64,000 nt of DNA from Argopecten irradians (Eukaryota > Mollusca > Bivalvia > Pectinida > Pectinidae): contig NC_091149.1 of NCBI RefSeq assembly GCF_041381155.1, positions 14,648,609 to 14,712,608 on the forward strand. The letters are read 5' to 3'. Shown here piece by piece: positions 1-11,466 of this stretch. Positions within the stretch are counted from its first letter, which is position 1. The number at the start of each line of letters is the position of its first letter. The notes below the pieces were generated by a model, which was given only the letters and a program-made list of their open reading frames with translations, did not search any database and was not told the DNA's origin. Made by a program: the position numbers and the translations under genes.

Positions 1-768
1 TGGTGATCTTATTTATTTTAGTATATGATACTTTGTCTCCTCATGCATTATCAATATTATTAATGAACATCTGTAGACTAGAACATCAGTTTACATTAAA
101 ATGTCATTATTTGTTAATTTAACAAGTCCAGAGACAGAGAAATTAGAGTAATGCCGTAGGTGTGGGATAATGTATAATGATATATATATACGTATACGTT
201 TGTTTTACAATATGTGGATTTACGGGAGAGTGCGAGAAAGGTTTTGGTGTGAGCTTGAATCGGTTTTAACGTATCCTTATATTCCCATCCAGTTATTTAA
301 TATACTCATAGGTGGTAAAAAACATGCATGAATTGAAGAGATGAGTTTATAGAATTTCGTCATGTTTTTGTAAGATATGTTTAAAACATATAAAAAAATT
401 CAAACGATTACAAGGTCTAACTATTATAATTATTACGTTCATATGTAGTGTTCATTGTGTGTATATACATGTTGAATTTTTTCATTTTCTTTCTTTTTTT
501 TCCTTCTTTTTATCATTTTTATTTTTGTTGTTTTCCTTTCTCTGAATTGTTTTGCTATATAATACACTTATAAATATATCTAGTACTAAAACAGTTGCAT
601 GTACATGTACATATACTCAACTAAATGTCACATCACGTATATTATTCGTTGTACAATTTAAATGTTAAGTATTGTATTACATATATGTTATTATATTTAT
701 GTAATCTTAAGAATAGAGGAAATAAAGAGAATGGTAATGATATTAAATGACAATTTCTATCTTATTAC
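1..768. other. AT-rich non-coding stretch
   Basis: I see no gene here. There are T-rich runs near 480-540 and short TA repeats. If the minus-strand exon at 769-962 is real, its donor is at 767-768, so this stretch would be the start of the following intron. Confidence 0.5.
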
Positions 769-962
769 CATCTCAGGCCTCACTATATCCCAATGGCTAA
801 TTCGGTCCGATACGAAAGGTGGTGGCTTATTTCCGTCCCTGATCCAATCTTCAGTTGTGATGTCCTGTGGTGGTTGGCGCAATTCTTGGTCATTCCATAT
901 ATCCAATGGAGAGACAGATGTTTTGTCAGTCACGTTCAAAATCAGTAATGGCTCCCAAACAG
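769..962 (-). CDS. Candidate internal exon of a secreted protein, family not recognised
   Basis: Read on the minus strand, a pyrimidine-rich tract ending in CAATAG precedes an open stretch of two bases plus 64 codons. It ends at GAGATG before a GTAATAAG donor. The peptide begins around VWEPLLILNVTDKTSVS and continues with DIWNDQELRQPPQDI, EDWIRDGNKPPPF and SHWDIVRPEM. It is rich in D, P and W and has one N-glycosylation sequon (NVT). It starts in phase 1, matching the two signal-peptide exons upstream at 3744-3801 and 7761-7818, so it may encode the start of the mature secreted protein. The plus strand also has an open frame here (662-1030), but its composition is less protein-like. I do not recognise a named domain. 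The next exon would be left of 769 or outside the window. Confidence 0.4.
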
Positions 963-1029
963 CTATTGAAACAGTGAAATGGAAATTCAGAATTGATCGT
1001 TTAGTTCCCTTTAAATCGCGTGATGTCTA

Positions 1030-1160
1030 ACAGGGTCATTTAAGGACGTGCTATTCATATTTATGAGTTGGGGAAATACCGAGGAAGCCGAGGTAACAAC
1101 ATCGCCCAGCGGCGGCGAGAACCTTGAAACTGCCCACATGGGATTCCAATTGGCAGATGG
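1030..1160 (-). repeat. Degenerate SINE-B fragment
   Basis: GGGTCATTTAAGGACGTG followed by a decayed core and a CCCACATGGGATTCCAA-like stretch matches the order of the better SINE-B copies at 9320 and 14320. Confidence 0.4.
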
Positions 1161-1348
1161 CTGGCGTCTGATAAAAGTTACGCACATCTGTACAAATCTG
1201 GCACCGTGACACCAAATATTGCTTATTTCGAGTTTTTCTGTAGGATTAAAATATATGTTATTATCTTATAACGTATATAGACGTCGCTGTTTGTAACGCC
1301 ACCTCTAATTGGCTGGAAAAAAACAGCGTAAAGCTTGATACCTAGTTT

Positions 1349-2960
1349 GAACAAGGGCCCAATGGGACCGAATCGCTCACCTGCAATCTGGTAATCATAC
1401 ATGGTTCATACTTAAAAAAAAGAGTAAATAAGAATTTATATCATCCCTAAGCACATTAGAGGCCTCTTTGCCTCTTGGTTATTAAAAAGAAGTCATTTAA
1501 AGATTTTAACGTATTTGACCCCAGTGACTTTGAATGAAGGTCAAGGTCATTCTTTTGAACAAACTTAGTAGCCCTCTACATGTATCCCAGCATGCCACAG
1601 GCCTCATATCAAGTCCCTATGCCTTTTGGTTTTTAAGAAGAAGTCTTTTAAAGATTTTAGCCTATTTGACTCATGTGACCTTGAATGAAAGTCAAGGGCA
1701 TTCATTTGAACAAAATTTGTAGGTCTCTAGCCCTCTTGGTTATTAAGAAGTTGTTTAAAGATTTTAGCCGATCTGACCCCTTTGACCTTGAATGTGTTAA
1801 GGTCATTCATTCGAACAAACTTGGTAGCCCTTGATCCCAGCATGCCATAGGCCCAATATCAGGTCCCTAGACTGTTTGGGTGTTAATTCGAAATCTTTTA
1901 AAGATTTCAGCCTATTTGACCCCTGTGACATTCAATGAAAGTCAAGGTCATTCATTTGAATAAACTTTGTAGCGCTTCATCCAAAGATGCCACAGACCCA
2001 ATATCAGGTCCCTAGGCCTCTTGGTTATTAAGAAGTCGTTTAAAGATTTTAGCCTATTTGACCCCTGCGACCTTGAATGAAGATCAAGGTCATCTATTTG
2101 AAGAAACTTGGTAGTCGTTTATTCCAGCATGTCACATGACCAATATCAGGTCTCTAGCCCTTTTGGTTATTAAGAAAAAGTCGTTAAAATTTTTTAGCCT
2201 ATTTGACCCCTGTAACCTTGAATGAAGGTCAAGGTCATTCATTTGATCAAACTTTGTAGCCCTTTATCCCAGCATGCCACATGCCCAATATCAGCTCTCT
2301 AGCCCTCTTGGTTATTAAAGAGAAGTCGTTTAAAGATTTCAGCCTATTTGACCCCTATGACCTTGAATGAAGGTCAAGGTCATTAATTTGAACAAACTTG
2401 GTAGCCCTCTATCCCAGTATGTAACAGGCCTAATATCAGGTTCCTAGGCCTCTTGGTTTTAAAAAAGAAGTCGTTTTAAGATTTTAGCCTATTTGGCCCC
2501 CTTGACCTTGAATGAAAGTCAAAGTCAGTCATTTAAACAAGCTTGGTAGTCCTTCATCCCAGCATGATACATGCCCAGTATCGTGTCTCTAGGCCTCTTT
2601 GTTATGAAGCAGAAGTCTTAACAAACTATTTCAGCCTATTTGACCCCTGTGACCTTGAATGAAGGTCAAGGTCATTAATTTGAACAAACTTGGTAGCCCT
2701 TCATCCCAGCATGTGACAGGCCCAATTTCAGGTCTCTAGGCCTCTTGGTTAATTAGAAGAAGTCTGTTAAAGATTTTCACCTATTTGGCCCCTGTGACAT
2801 TGAATGATGGTCAAGGTCATTCATTTGAACAAACTTGGTAGCCCTTCATCCCAGCATGCTATAAGTCAAATTTCAGGACTCTAGATCTCCAAGTTTTGGA
2901 GAAGAAGTTGTTTAAATGGAAAAGTTGACGCCGGACGGTGCAGGGCAGGTGAGCTAAAAA
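1349..2960 (+). mobile_element. Satellite-bearing element 1, ~145 bp units
   Basis: The left end reads GAACAAGGGCCCAATGGGAC followed by ATCGCTCACCTG. The right end reads GACGCCGGACGGTGCAGGGC followed by AGGTGAGCTAAAAA. Between them are about ten tandem units of mostly 142-151 bp, with one short unit near 107 bp. Each unit has a TTTAAAGATTTTAGCCTATT segment, GACCTTGAATGAAGGTCAAG and CAAACTTGGTAGCCCTTC. The unit is a diverged relative of the 157 bp unit at 36-39 kb: both carry a TTTAAAG...CTATTT...CCCC core. Noncoding. Confidence 0.85.
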
Positions 2961-2962
2961 CC

Positions 2963-3105
2963 AATACAAAAAGGCACAACACGAACATACCGCAGTCTCC
3001 TAAAATACGCACCGTAAACTACATACGCGCTATACACCGCATATAAGGAAGACGCCTTTACATGACCCTGGTTGTTAAAAGGACGTTGAATCACAAAAGA
3101 AACAA
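2963..3105 (+). repeat. SINE-A 3' fragment
   Basis: ACCGCAGTCTCCTAAAATAC, then ACACCGCATATAAGGAAG, then TACATGACCCTGGTTGTTAA and AGGACGTTGAATCA. This is the 3' third of the full SINE-A copy at 57400-57923, immediately abutting element 1. Confidence 0.75.
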
Positions 3106-3219
3106 ATATTCTGCATATTCTGGTGATTAGATTATCAAGGCAAGTACAAGTTGATAAGCTGAATGGTTTGGCTTAATTTACCTATGGACAGCTAGGATAT
3201 TGATAATATTGAAAATATA

Positions 3220-4460
3220 AGGATCAACTTGAATACGTTATTATTCGTGTTGTGTAGTTGAAACACAACAAAAATCAGAGTTTACACTAATCATCAATCG
3301 CAAAGGAAAACTGTACACGTCAATACTTATGATATAATTATTGTTGAATCATAGATGGTAATAAAATGTAATTTCATAAGGGATTCATCCTTATGTATAT
3401 GACGTCTTATTATTCAAATTAACATCACGGTGAATATTGATGTTGAAATTTCATAATTTATGATGCTTTTAAACGCATTTAGTAAGTACATAAGTACGTA
3501 TCAATATGGTATAACAGAAACAAATTATTCCAAAGCAGTAAACGACCCGTTTATGAAGGAAGTAATATAAACATGCTTATCATGTATTTTTGTCTTTTGT
3601 TTTCTTGTTGGTTGTTCATGTCATTTAACATGGTTTGAAAATGAATTAAAAATGAATAAACATCAACAAAATAAAATCAAATTGTCTACCGAAAGATAAA
3701 TGTAATGAAAAAATACGAATTTGTCTTAATAAACACCACTTACCCATCTGAACACACGCGAAACATGAAGCAATTGTAACCCAGAACAGAACACTTTCCA
3801 TTTTATAGTGACAAATATTTACCAGAAAGATTTATTCGAATGCCCCTCTAGGAAGGCACTGTTGGTTTGAAGGAGAAGGTAAATCCTTCTGAATTTAATA
3901 TAGTGTTAACGTACCCATACATGAGTTCACTAGGCACGACAACAACTGGGATTTGATGAATTCTCCCTCAACTGGCGCGTAGTGCATTTCCGCGGCGTGC
4001 GTGAACCGACTTCCGACAAGTATTACTTTCCATCCATCGCGACAGCACAGGAGACTCTCAATATACACCAAGGGAATACTAAAGTATATATTTATCTGTC
4101 AGTATCTGATACTCTAAGCATATTTCCATGTATAATTGATATTGATTATTGATACCTAACTCTGATAGTCGTGTTTTAATGTCTCTACAAATTACAAATC
4201 TGTCTTTTCAAAGCGCCAGAGCAATGTTTAATTAATACATAATTAATGTCTTGAAAACGTTGGCGATAGACACTGATGTTCAAAGCTATATATAGTGATT
4301 TGTTCTGCCTATGTGTCTTGATTTATTTATAAATGTTTAGACAGGGACATTTAAGTATACACTATTAAATCACGGTCCATCGCACCACTTCGAAACTTCA
4401 GTTTAAATCGAGACTATGCCATAGATATTATTCAAGATGTTTGTTTTTATGGGTTTCTAA
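3220..4460. repeat. Segmental duplication, copy A
   Basis: This block aligns in order, with indels, to 6060-8440. Shared landmarks are ACACTAATCATCAATCG, GTAAACGACCCGTTTATGAA, the signal-peptide exon, GTTAACGTACC, AAAGCGCCAGAGCAATGTTT and AAATCACGGTCC. Copy A carries about 95 bp (near 3963-4066) absent from copy B. The block covers a first coding exon plus its upstream region. Confidence 0.75.
3744..3801 (-). CDS. Signal-peptide first exon, paralogue A
   Basis: On the minus strand an ATG at 3801 opens 19 codons, MESVLFWVTIASCFACVQM, plus one base, and ends at a strong GTAAGTG donor (phase 1). The hydrophobic core fits a secretion signal. A near-copy of the same length and phase lies at 7761-7818. 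Retention of the start codon, frame, length and donor in both duplicates argues that the exon is functional. The first matching acceptor I found downstream is the phase-1 exon at 769-962. Whether A and B are two genes or alternative first exons of one gene cannot be settled from sequence alone. Confidence 0.6.
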
Positions 4461-6059
4461 TGATATATTAACTGATCGCCAATCAGGATGCAGCCAGGCC
4501 TCGTGATTGTTAATGCACGTGTTTCAATTCAATATCGGTTTAAGCATGGCATTATACACAATACAAAGTCAAGTAAGGTTTGATTGGCAGATGCCGATCA
4601 GTTTTCAATATTCTCAATCAATTTTATGGTTTCCAGTCATAATCAGGATTTGTTGTTTTAGAATTTTGTCAAAGTGAATAAATTTTTATTGTTGTAGATA
4701 CATTGAAATGAAAGCCAAAGGTCTTTTGGGAACAATCCTCCACATTTCTGAGAGGACTCTTGGTATTTATATTGTACCAGACAAAGGGGATACTATAATT
4801 ATATTAGGATTCCCTCTTCGCCAAATGTGACAAAACTTAAATATGCATACACACAGCACACATACAGTAAGAAAAGGATCATTATATTTTTTAATTACAT
4901 ATTGCTAGCACATTTAGTAACAATTTACAATTTCTTGGGTGGAAATTATTAAGACATATACATGCTTGAGATTCGAATAAATTTGTATCATATACATATA
5001 TAAAGATATTACAAAATTACACATTGGATGATACGAACAAATTACACTGAATTTGTATTGGCCAAGATAAATTCAATCCGAAACGAAGTATTGTTTTGTT
5101 CAGTCATCTTTTAGGAAAAAATATCGACTAATATAAATCCTCAAAATGAACTTGTGCATTGGTAATCGATAATTGAGATACTACCAACATATACTCCAAA
5201 TGTGCAATGATGTAGATGATTGGAATAAAAGTTTGCATGTTTTGTATTCAATAATTTCTCATTATGATATTTCGCCTGTTCAAATACTTTCGACAGATAT
5301 AATAATATATTAAAATAAATTATAGGGAAATCTACCTGATAAGAGAGGGTGTATTAGTAGCCCAATGGATAAAGAACACTTTGCTACTCTCTATTGAAAA
5401 CTTCAAAATTACTAGTAGTAAAATAGTCACTCATCTTTTCTCTGTAATGGAACCACTATGTAATTAAAAGCTGACTTTCTATGGTGAAATCTTAATCTTT
5501 TAATGCAACGAGAATACCCCAAAAATAACAAAAGAAAAAAAAAAAAAAAGCCAATACGAATCTGATATTCTGTTCGAGTGTAACGTGTGACGTACAATCA
5601 AATGAAAATAATTTCGCACTGAGACATGAGTATTTATAGCATTTTAAAATGTTGATTTTTTTTTGTATCCACCAAACTAATCACAAATGTATTTTATTGA
5701 ACTCTCTAAACAGCTAAGCGTCAAATTCTGGGATGACATGAAAGTAGTAAGCGGAAACAAAACACATTAAATTGCTCCATTGTCTGTTTTGTATGCCATA
5801 TATTCAGGAAAGCCTAATATAACCACATCTATCTCTGATTAGCATACTTCGCACGCACTATATTTATTCTTCAATATAACTTAATTTCAACTGTATCTAT
5901 AAATACTAATAATATCAGAGTCGAATCTTCTTTTTTACCGTTACGTATAGTGTGGCTTTAAACTCAAGCAAGTTCTACATATTTACATAGATGTTACAAT
6001 GGTTGTATTTAATCTAATATTACACTGCATACCTCTATGATAATAATATTATTGCAAAC
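4461..6059. other. Intergenic AT-rich stretch
   Basis: I see nothing coding. There is a poly-A tract near 5530 and ordinary low-complexity sequence. Confidence 0.5.
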
Positions 6060-6587
6060 TAGGATCAACTCGAAGTATTATAAATTACTCGTGTTGTGGA
6101 GCTAAAACACAACACAAATCAGGATTAACACTAATCATCAATCGTAAAGGGAAACCATACACGTCAATGCTAATGATATAACTACAATGTAAATATAAAA
6201 TAATGCAATTTGATAAACTTCTTTTTCGATTTGAAATTGCACTTTATTTTTGAAAGTTATTAAAAAAAACATGCGTAGTTGGTGAAAGGTGTCAATTACT
6301 GTTTACACATTTGGCTTGTTTTTAAAAATTGGCTTGTTTTTAAAAAAAGTATTGGCTCAACGAAGACTACGACTAAGAAAGAATGAATAATGAAGAATGT
6401 TTTCAAGAATTGGGAAAAAAACTTGTCCTTATATAAGATAGTGCTATGCTCTATTGTGACATTGCATAAAAATGAAACCAAAAATAAGTAAACTTGAAAA
6501 AGAAACCAAGCAAATACTTCCAATTGAAAAAAACCCTTCCCTTAAATTAAGGCTTGTTACCTATCGACCGAAATATATTATACAATG

Positions 6588-7004
6588 TAGGTATGTCAAT
6601 CTGATTGAAATACGGATCCTTATAACCACTCCGTTAAATAGAGGATCTGAGAAAATCCGATTAAGGGTCATGTTCGGATGACCTTTATACCACGTGTAAT
6701 TCAGATCAAATGTATTTTCTGCACGTTGCTCTATCAATTGACAACGTCATTTCGTCCCAAAATACAAATACGATTAGCTTTATTTTGCTCTTTGGACGAG
6801 ATGACTACCTACACGGAAACAATTCTGAGAGATTTTTCAAACTGTATCTTCCCCTGAAATTCACTGTCAAAATTTTGCCAGCAGCAATTTGATTGGCTCT
6901 TTCCAAAGGTCATCTGGACATGACCCCTCATGGGATTTCCTCAGATCCTCTTATCTAACGTAGTGATAAAAAGAATCTGTATTTTAATCAGATTGTAGGT
7001 ATGT
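6588..7004. mobile_element. Non-autonomous long-TIR transposon with 9-bp target duplication
   Basis: The element proper is 6597-6995. It starts CAATCTGATTGAAATACGGA and ends in the inverted counterpart ATTTTAATCAGATTG, with imperfect inverted repeats of roughly 100 bp. It is flanked by direct repeats TAGGTATGT at 6588-6596 and 6996-7004. Long TIRs with a 9-bp duplication are typical of Mutator-like elements. The ~200 bp interior encodes no transposase. A single arm of the same family occurs at 48226-48300. Confidence 0.75.
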
Positions 7005-7760
7005 AGATATGTGATGAAAGGAGTTTTGCAATAGGATAATAAGTATTGTAAACATAAACAAAAATGCGGGGAAGTTTTTTTTTTTTAATTTTGTTTTGCT
7101 ACTACATTTGATATTTGCATAATCAAAAAACGAACTTAAAAGAAACAAAACACAATCAACAAATAAAAAAATAAATAATAAATAAATAATAAATAAATAA
7201 ATAAAACCTTACAGTAGTAAGCACGCGATTCCACACTTTATAAAAATCATATTATAGGATATGGTACTAACTAATATAAGTTAAATCGTATGAGCAGAAT
7301 GTATCTAAAAAACATTTCATCAAAGCTTGTTATTAACAGAAATTAATGTGATGATTAAGCAATGCCTACGTATGTCTTAATTTTAAACAAAAATCATTAT
7401 CAGAGGTAAGATATCGTTTTAAACTAAAACTCAATGAAAATTATTTGATAAAGATATTTTTTTGTTATATAAAACAGCTGTTTCCATCCGCTTCATTAAT
7501 ATAAGAACAACTTATTTCAAAGTGTAAACGACCCGTTTATGAAAGAGATTATATAAACATGTTTATTTTATATTTTTATCTTTTGTAACATATACACGTT
7601 GTGTTTTTAGGTGGTTGTTTATATCGTTTAACAGATCTTGAATATAAATAACAATAACTAAAAACAACAGACCTTGTTATTTGTAAATAAATTGCCTCCA
7701 GAAAAAATCAATTAAAAGTAATTAAAAGCATATCAAGTAGTCTAAATAAACTACACTTAC

Positions 7761-7818
7761 CCATTTTTACACACATCATACATGATGCAATTGTAAACCA
7801 GTACAAAACGCTTTCCAT
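7761..7818 (-). CDS. Signal-peptide first exon, paralogue B
   Basis: On the minus strand an ATG at 7818 opens MESVLYWFTIASCMMCVKM plus one base, ending at a GTAAGTG donor in phase 1. It aligns codon for codon with the exon at 3744-3801; the substitutions keep the hydrophobic character. No paralogous second exon was found between this exon and 3802, so it may splice to the same downstream exons as copy A, or it may be an orphan. Confidence 0.55.
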
Positions 7819-8440
7819 TTTGCAGTGAAAAATATTCACCGTAATGATGAATTCGACTGTCTCTTTAAGAATGCATTGTTGTTTTGAAAGAGATGGTAAG
7901 TCCTTCTGAAATTAATCTTGTGTTAACGTACCTAAAGATGAGTTCACTGCGCTCGAAAACAATTGGGATTTGATGAATGCATACCTAGAGAATACTAAAG
8001 TATAGATTTATGTTTTAGTTTCTGATACTCTATACATGTGTCCCTGTATAATTGATATTGTTTTGATACTACTCTTTTAAAGCTGTGTTTTGATGAGTCT
8101 ACAAATTACAAATATGTCTTTCAAAGCGCCAGAGCAATGTTTGATTAATGCATAATTAATGTCTTAATTAAGCTGGCGATATACACTGATGTTCAAAGTT
8201 ATATGTGGTGATCTTTACAGCCTATAGGTGTCATTATTTATTTATAAATGTTTAGATATTACCAGGGCTGTTTAACTCTACTCTACTAAATCACGGTCCG
8301 GCACACCTTTTCGCAATTTTCAATTTAAATTGGATCTTTTCAATAGATATTATTCATGATGTTTGTTTTTGACATGCTAATAATGTAGTAACTAATCGCC
8401 AGTCAGTTTTAAGTCACGCCTCGTGCTGGTAGACGCACGT

Positions 8441-9319
8441 GTAACATTCGATGACGGAGCAAACGTTACAGCATAAACATTACAAAATGTAATCTCAAGA
8501 TTGGTGGAGAATGGACATTCTCACCGATAGCTTGCATAATAGAGGAATCCATTATGCAATAGAAAGTGATTGAAACTTTTCTATGCTTCAGGTAGTAGGG
8601 CTATATCTTCCAGAAACATCATGTGACTGCAAAATTAATGCCTCTTTATCGTTGCATGAAAGTACAACTCAGTACAAATCTCAAAATCAAAACAATTTTA
8701 TGCCAAAATGCACAAAAATCAACAGAATCTAATCGAATGACACTACAACTGAAAGATGTGATTTTCTTTTTATTTCGAATATCGGTTACCAATAGATCAC
8801 AGAACATTTTAAAAACTTAATGCTAACGTGGAAAGAATACTCGAAGACCTTATATTAACACATGAACATGTTTTGGTTATGCTGATGCTTATTTCCTCTT
8901 TATATAATTTCTTGACAATTTAATTTTATAAAACGAAATGAAAGAAAACATGACTCTTTAAGTCTAAATTCATGCTGTCGATTCATTCATGTTTCTTTGT
9001 AAGATATAATCGCTCAATTCGACAACTATTGCAATTGAGGCGTTTGCACTAATATTTTGCCATAGCCCTTTATTACAACACAGATCCAAAACTACAAATT
9101 TCACATTCGGCAATTCGGATTACCATTTATTATGTCCATCAATACATTTATGTAATGTGTTACACAACCAGTGACTGATTCCTGTTTGAAGTTACGATGA
9201 CTAGTACAATGTGTACACTGTCAGTTTCAGTTCGATGTATGTAGTTCAGTGTATGTACTGTCCTGTGTGATACGTCTCGAAGACCGTTCGATGTGGGTTT
9301 TTGCTTTTATTTTATTACT
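8441..9319. other. Intergenic stretch
   Basis: No supported gene. The 65-codon frame at 8623 has no recognisable features. Confidence 0.45.
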
Positions 9320-9530
9320 TTAACGCCCTATAAACATCCAGGGTCATGTAAGGACGTGCCAGGTATGTTGGTGGAGACAAAGAGGAGTACCCGTAGAAAA
9401 AACAACAAGCAGCGGTCATTACCTGGCAACTGCTCTTTGAACTAAACTCGCGACCCAGAGGTGGAAGGCTAGTAGTAATATGTCGAGATATCTGCCGCGG
9501 TTTGGTGTGTAAATTGTCAACTTCACAAGG
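9320..9530 (-). repeat. SINE-B copy with tRNA-like head
   Basis: Reading left to right: AACGCCCTATAAACATCCAG, GGGTCATGTAAGGACGTGCC, GAGGAGTACCCGTAGAAAAA, then AACTCGCGACCCAGAGGTGG. On the minus strand the last segment is the pol III B-box-like part of a tRNA-derived head, so the element runs head (right) to tail (left). Confidence 0.7.
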
Positions 9531-9619
9531 TCAGAAATTGTATGTATCGTTTCGTTGAATAGTTCTAGTATGTAGTCTAGTCTGTACACGGTCATCTTCA
9601 TCACATATCGCATTTTGTG

Positions 9620-9765
9620 GGAGACGTTTCGATGATTAGATCGATATGTACATTGTCAACTTCATCAGACATTTCGATGACTAGTTTGATGTGTACTTTG
9701 TCACCTTCATCAAAACTAGTGTGATTTGTACATTGTCACTTTCATCAAACATTTGGCACACCGAA
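9620..9765. repeat. Degenerate ~48 bp minisatellite
   Basis: About three imperfect units built on TTTCGATGACTAG, GATGTGTACATTGTCA and CTTCATCAAAC. Related fragments lie near 9195 and 9770. Confidence 0.6.
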
Positions 9766-9916
9766 ACGTCGCACATGAAATGGCCGATGAAGGTGACAGT
9801 GTACATATCGTACTATTTATCTGAACGTTACACATTAAGCAATCACTAGGTGTGTTATACATATCATAACATTAACCAGACTGTCCTACCCGAGGTAAAG
9901 GTTAAAAACAGCCGAT

Positions 9917-10981
9917 TTAAAGGCGTAAGTTTAATACTGATGTTAAGTTATACCTAGTACACGGTACGACTCCAGTTTGAGGCGATAGACAATACAAGTT
10001 GTCTGAGGACGTCCTTACATATGCGGACAATTTTCCAAAGTTACTTTTAGATATGACAAGTATACCACATGTTGCTAGGAGTTGAAGCTCCTGGATGGAT
10101 CTCTGGAAGACCTCACATGAAAGTTTATTTAACTGGTAATATGTCCGGTTAATCATTCTAAGGGGGAAATCACTAAAATTGTCTCTAAATTTAATTCGGA
10201 AGAATGTTTTGATACCTGGTGAATCTGTTGATACGTAAATGTTATACAATTCTGTATTAAACTGTTTTAAGAATTTTGATAAACTACTATATAAAGCATT
10301 TCTATTAATATTGTCACCTGTTGTCCCAAACATCTCTGTGTTTAAATCGACACATATTAACGTCTTATCTTTTCGTAATTTTAAATTTCTACTTATGTTG
10401 TTCGGGAATACGTCACGGGTAACTGCCCTGTAAAACTGTCTATAAACATCTGCCTCAGGTAGTTTCAAAAAGGGAACAAGTCTGTCAGCATGATTTCTTT
10501 TCTTGAATAGTTCCATATCGTCAGACACGACACGTATAAAGCTTACGGTTGTGTTAAAGAAACTCTGAAGATTCAGAGTTGAGATTGACGATTTGTAAGC
10601 TTTATGATCGATCAGATCATAGAACGAATCCTTAAGATCCATTTTGTAATCACAATAATGTTTTAGTGGTCGCCATTTCAACCTTGGTTGCGTGGGATCA
10701 GAGTATAAGTCAGACTTGCATGGAGGTTCGTGGTTCAAAGCAAACGTTCGATTTAATAAAAGTGACACTATGTAGGCATGTAACATTCCAGAAATCCTTT
10801 CAGGCCACTGTCCGCAATTTCCCAACTGGTCGTTTCGACAATCATAGACAATGTACTTTGATGCGTTACACTGATGCGGTATCGTTTGTATGTCTGTCCA
10901 GCGTCCTGGGAGGTAATAGAAGCCCACCAGAAGACCAACGTAGACGAAGCCTGTGACCAACATCATATTAGCTGCGTGCAT
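9917..10981 (-). CDS. Type II membrane glycosyltransferase-like protein (fucosyltransferase-fold)
   Basis: This is a single open frame of 354 codons. Residues 1-5 are short and cytoplasmic-like, and residues 6-24 form a membrane anchor, giving Golgi type II topology. The luminal part opens with YIVYDCRNDQLGNCGQWPER and ISGMLHAYIVSLLLNRTF (residues ~43-80). This resembles the glycine-rich nucleotide-sugar region of NodZ/GT23-like and related fucosyltransferase-fold proteins, which also place an NRTF-type strand here. Near the C-terminus, TCGILVISKSNFGKLSAYVR (304-323) resembles the conserved Ser-Phe...Ala...Arg segment of these enzymes. There are several N-glycosylation sequons (NCS 38-40, NRT 77-79, NTT 143-145). 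The canonical His-x-Arg-x-x-Asp motif is not visible; LICVDLNTE (208-216) lies near the expected place. An AG acceptor directly precedes the ATG, so a 5' UTR intron is likely. Family by resemblance; substrate unknown. Confidence 0.75.
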   Translation of the reverse strand: MHAANMMLVTGFVYVGLLVGFYYLPGRWTDIQTIPHQCNASKYIVYDCRNDQLGNCGQWPERISGMLHAYIVSLLLNRTFALNHEPPCKSDLYSDPTQPRLKWRPLKHYCDYKMDLKDSFYDLIDHKAYKSSISTLNLQSFFNTTVSFIRVVSDDMELFKKRNHADRLVPFLKLPEADVYRQFYRAVTRDVFPNNISRNLKLRKDKTLICVDLNTEMFGTTGDNINRNALYSSLSKFLKQFNTELYNIYVSTDSPGIKTFFRIKFRDNFSDFPLRMINRTYYQLNKLSCEVFQRSIQELQLLATCGILVISKSNFGKLSAYVRTSSDNLYCLSPQTGVVPCTRYNLTSVLNLRL

Positions 10982-11466
10982 CTACAACATAAATAACAAG
11001 TGCTATGTCAGAAGGAAAACAAAACACGCTGTGTAATGATAAAACGTTCCATATGGTTTTGTACTTACTGTAATTATCACTGTGTGCAAGCTGCAAGTGT
11101 ATTGTTTTAATCGATGATGGGATAATACAAAGTTATCCTATTGTAGTGTACATCCGGCTGTCACGAGCAGTTCATTGTCATGTAAACTAGCTGTTCCGAA
11201 CATGGGATTTGTGTATTATTGTTAGCATTTCCACATTCTTCACTGTTATACGACTTATTTCACCGCTCAGTGTAGATAAAACTCATTGTAAATTCTTAAC
11301 TTTCGAATGTATTTACAACTGATATAAGTACCATTGATGATTTTTGTAAATATTTTGTTTTTGTTTCATAAAATTCAACATTTAACGTATCAGGTTTCGG
11401 CGATGCCGAAAAGTCAGATATACCAAGTGGAATATGACATTAAACCTTAAAATACCCATCCTTGGA
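10982..11466. other. Upstream region of the glycosyltransferase-like gene
   Basis: On the minus strand, TTATTTATGTTGTAG ends immediately before the start codon and would serve as a splice acceptor, so a leader exon is expected in or beyond this stretch. No other gene was seen. Confidence 0.4.

Larger units (their letters stand above)
6060..8440. repeat. Segmental duplication, copy B
   Basis: This is the partner of 3220-4460, with shared segments in the same order. Extra sequence at about 6200-7460 includes the long-TIR element at 6588-7004 and an AAAT-rich tract at 7160-7205. Divergence is substantial, so the duplication is not recent. Confidence 0.75.

Noticed and set aside
662..1030. 122-codon plus-strand frame
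   Set aside because: It overlaps the minus-strand exon 769-962, which has better composition and splice signals. The start of the plus frame is AT-rich noncoding sequence.
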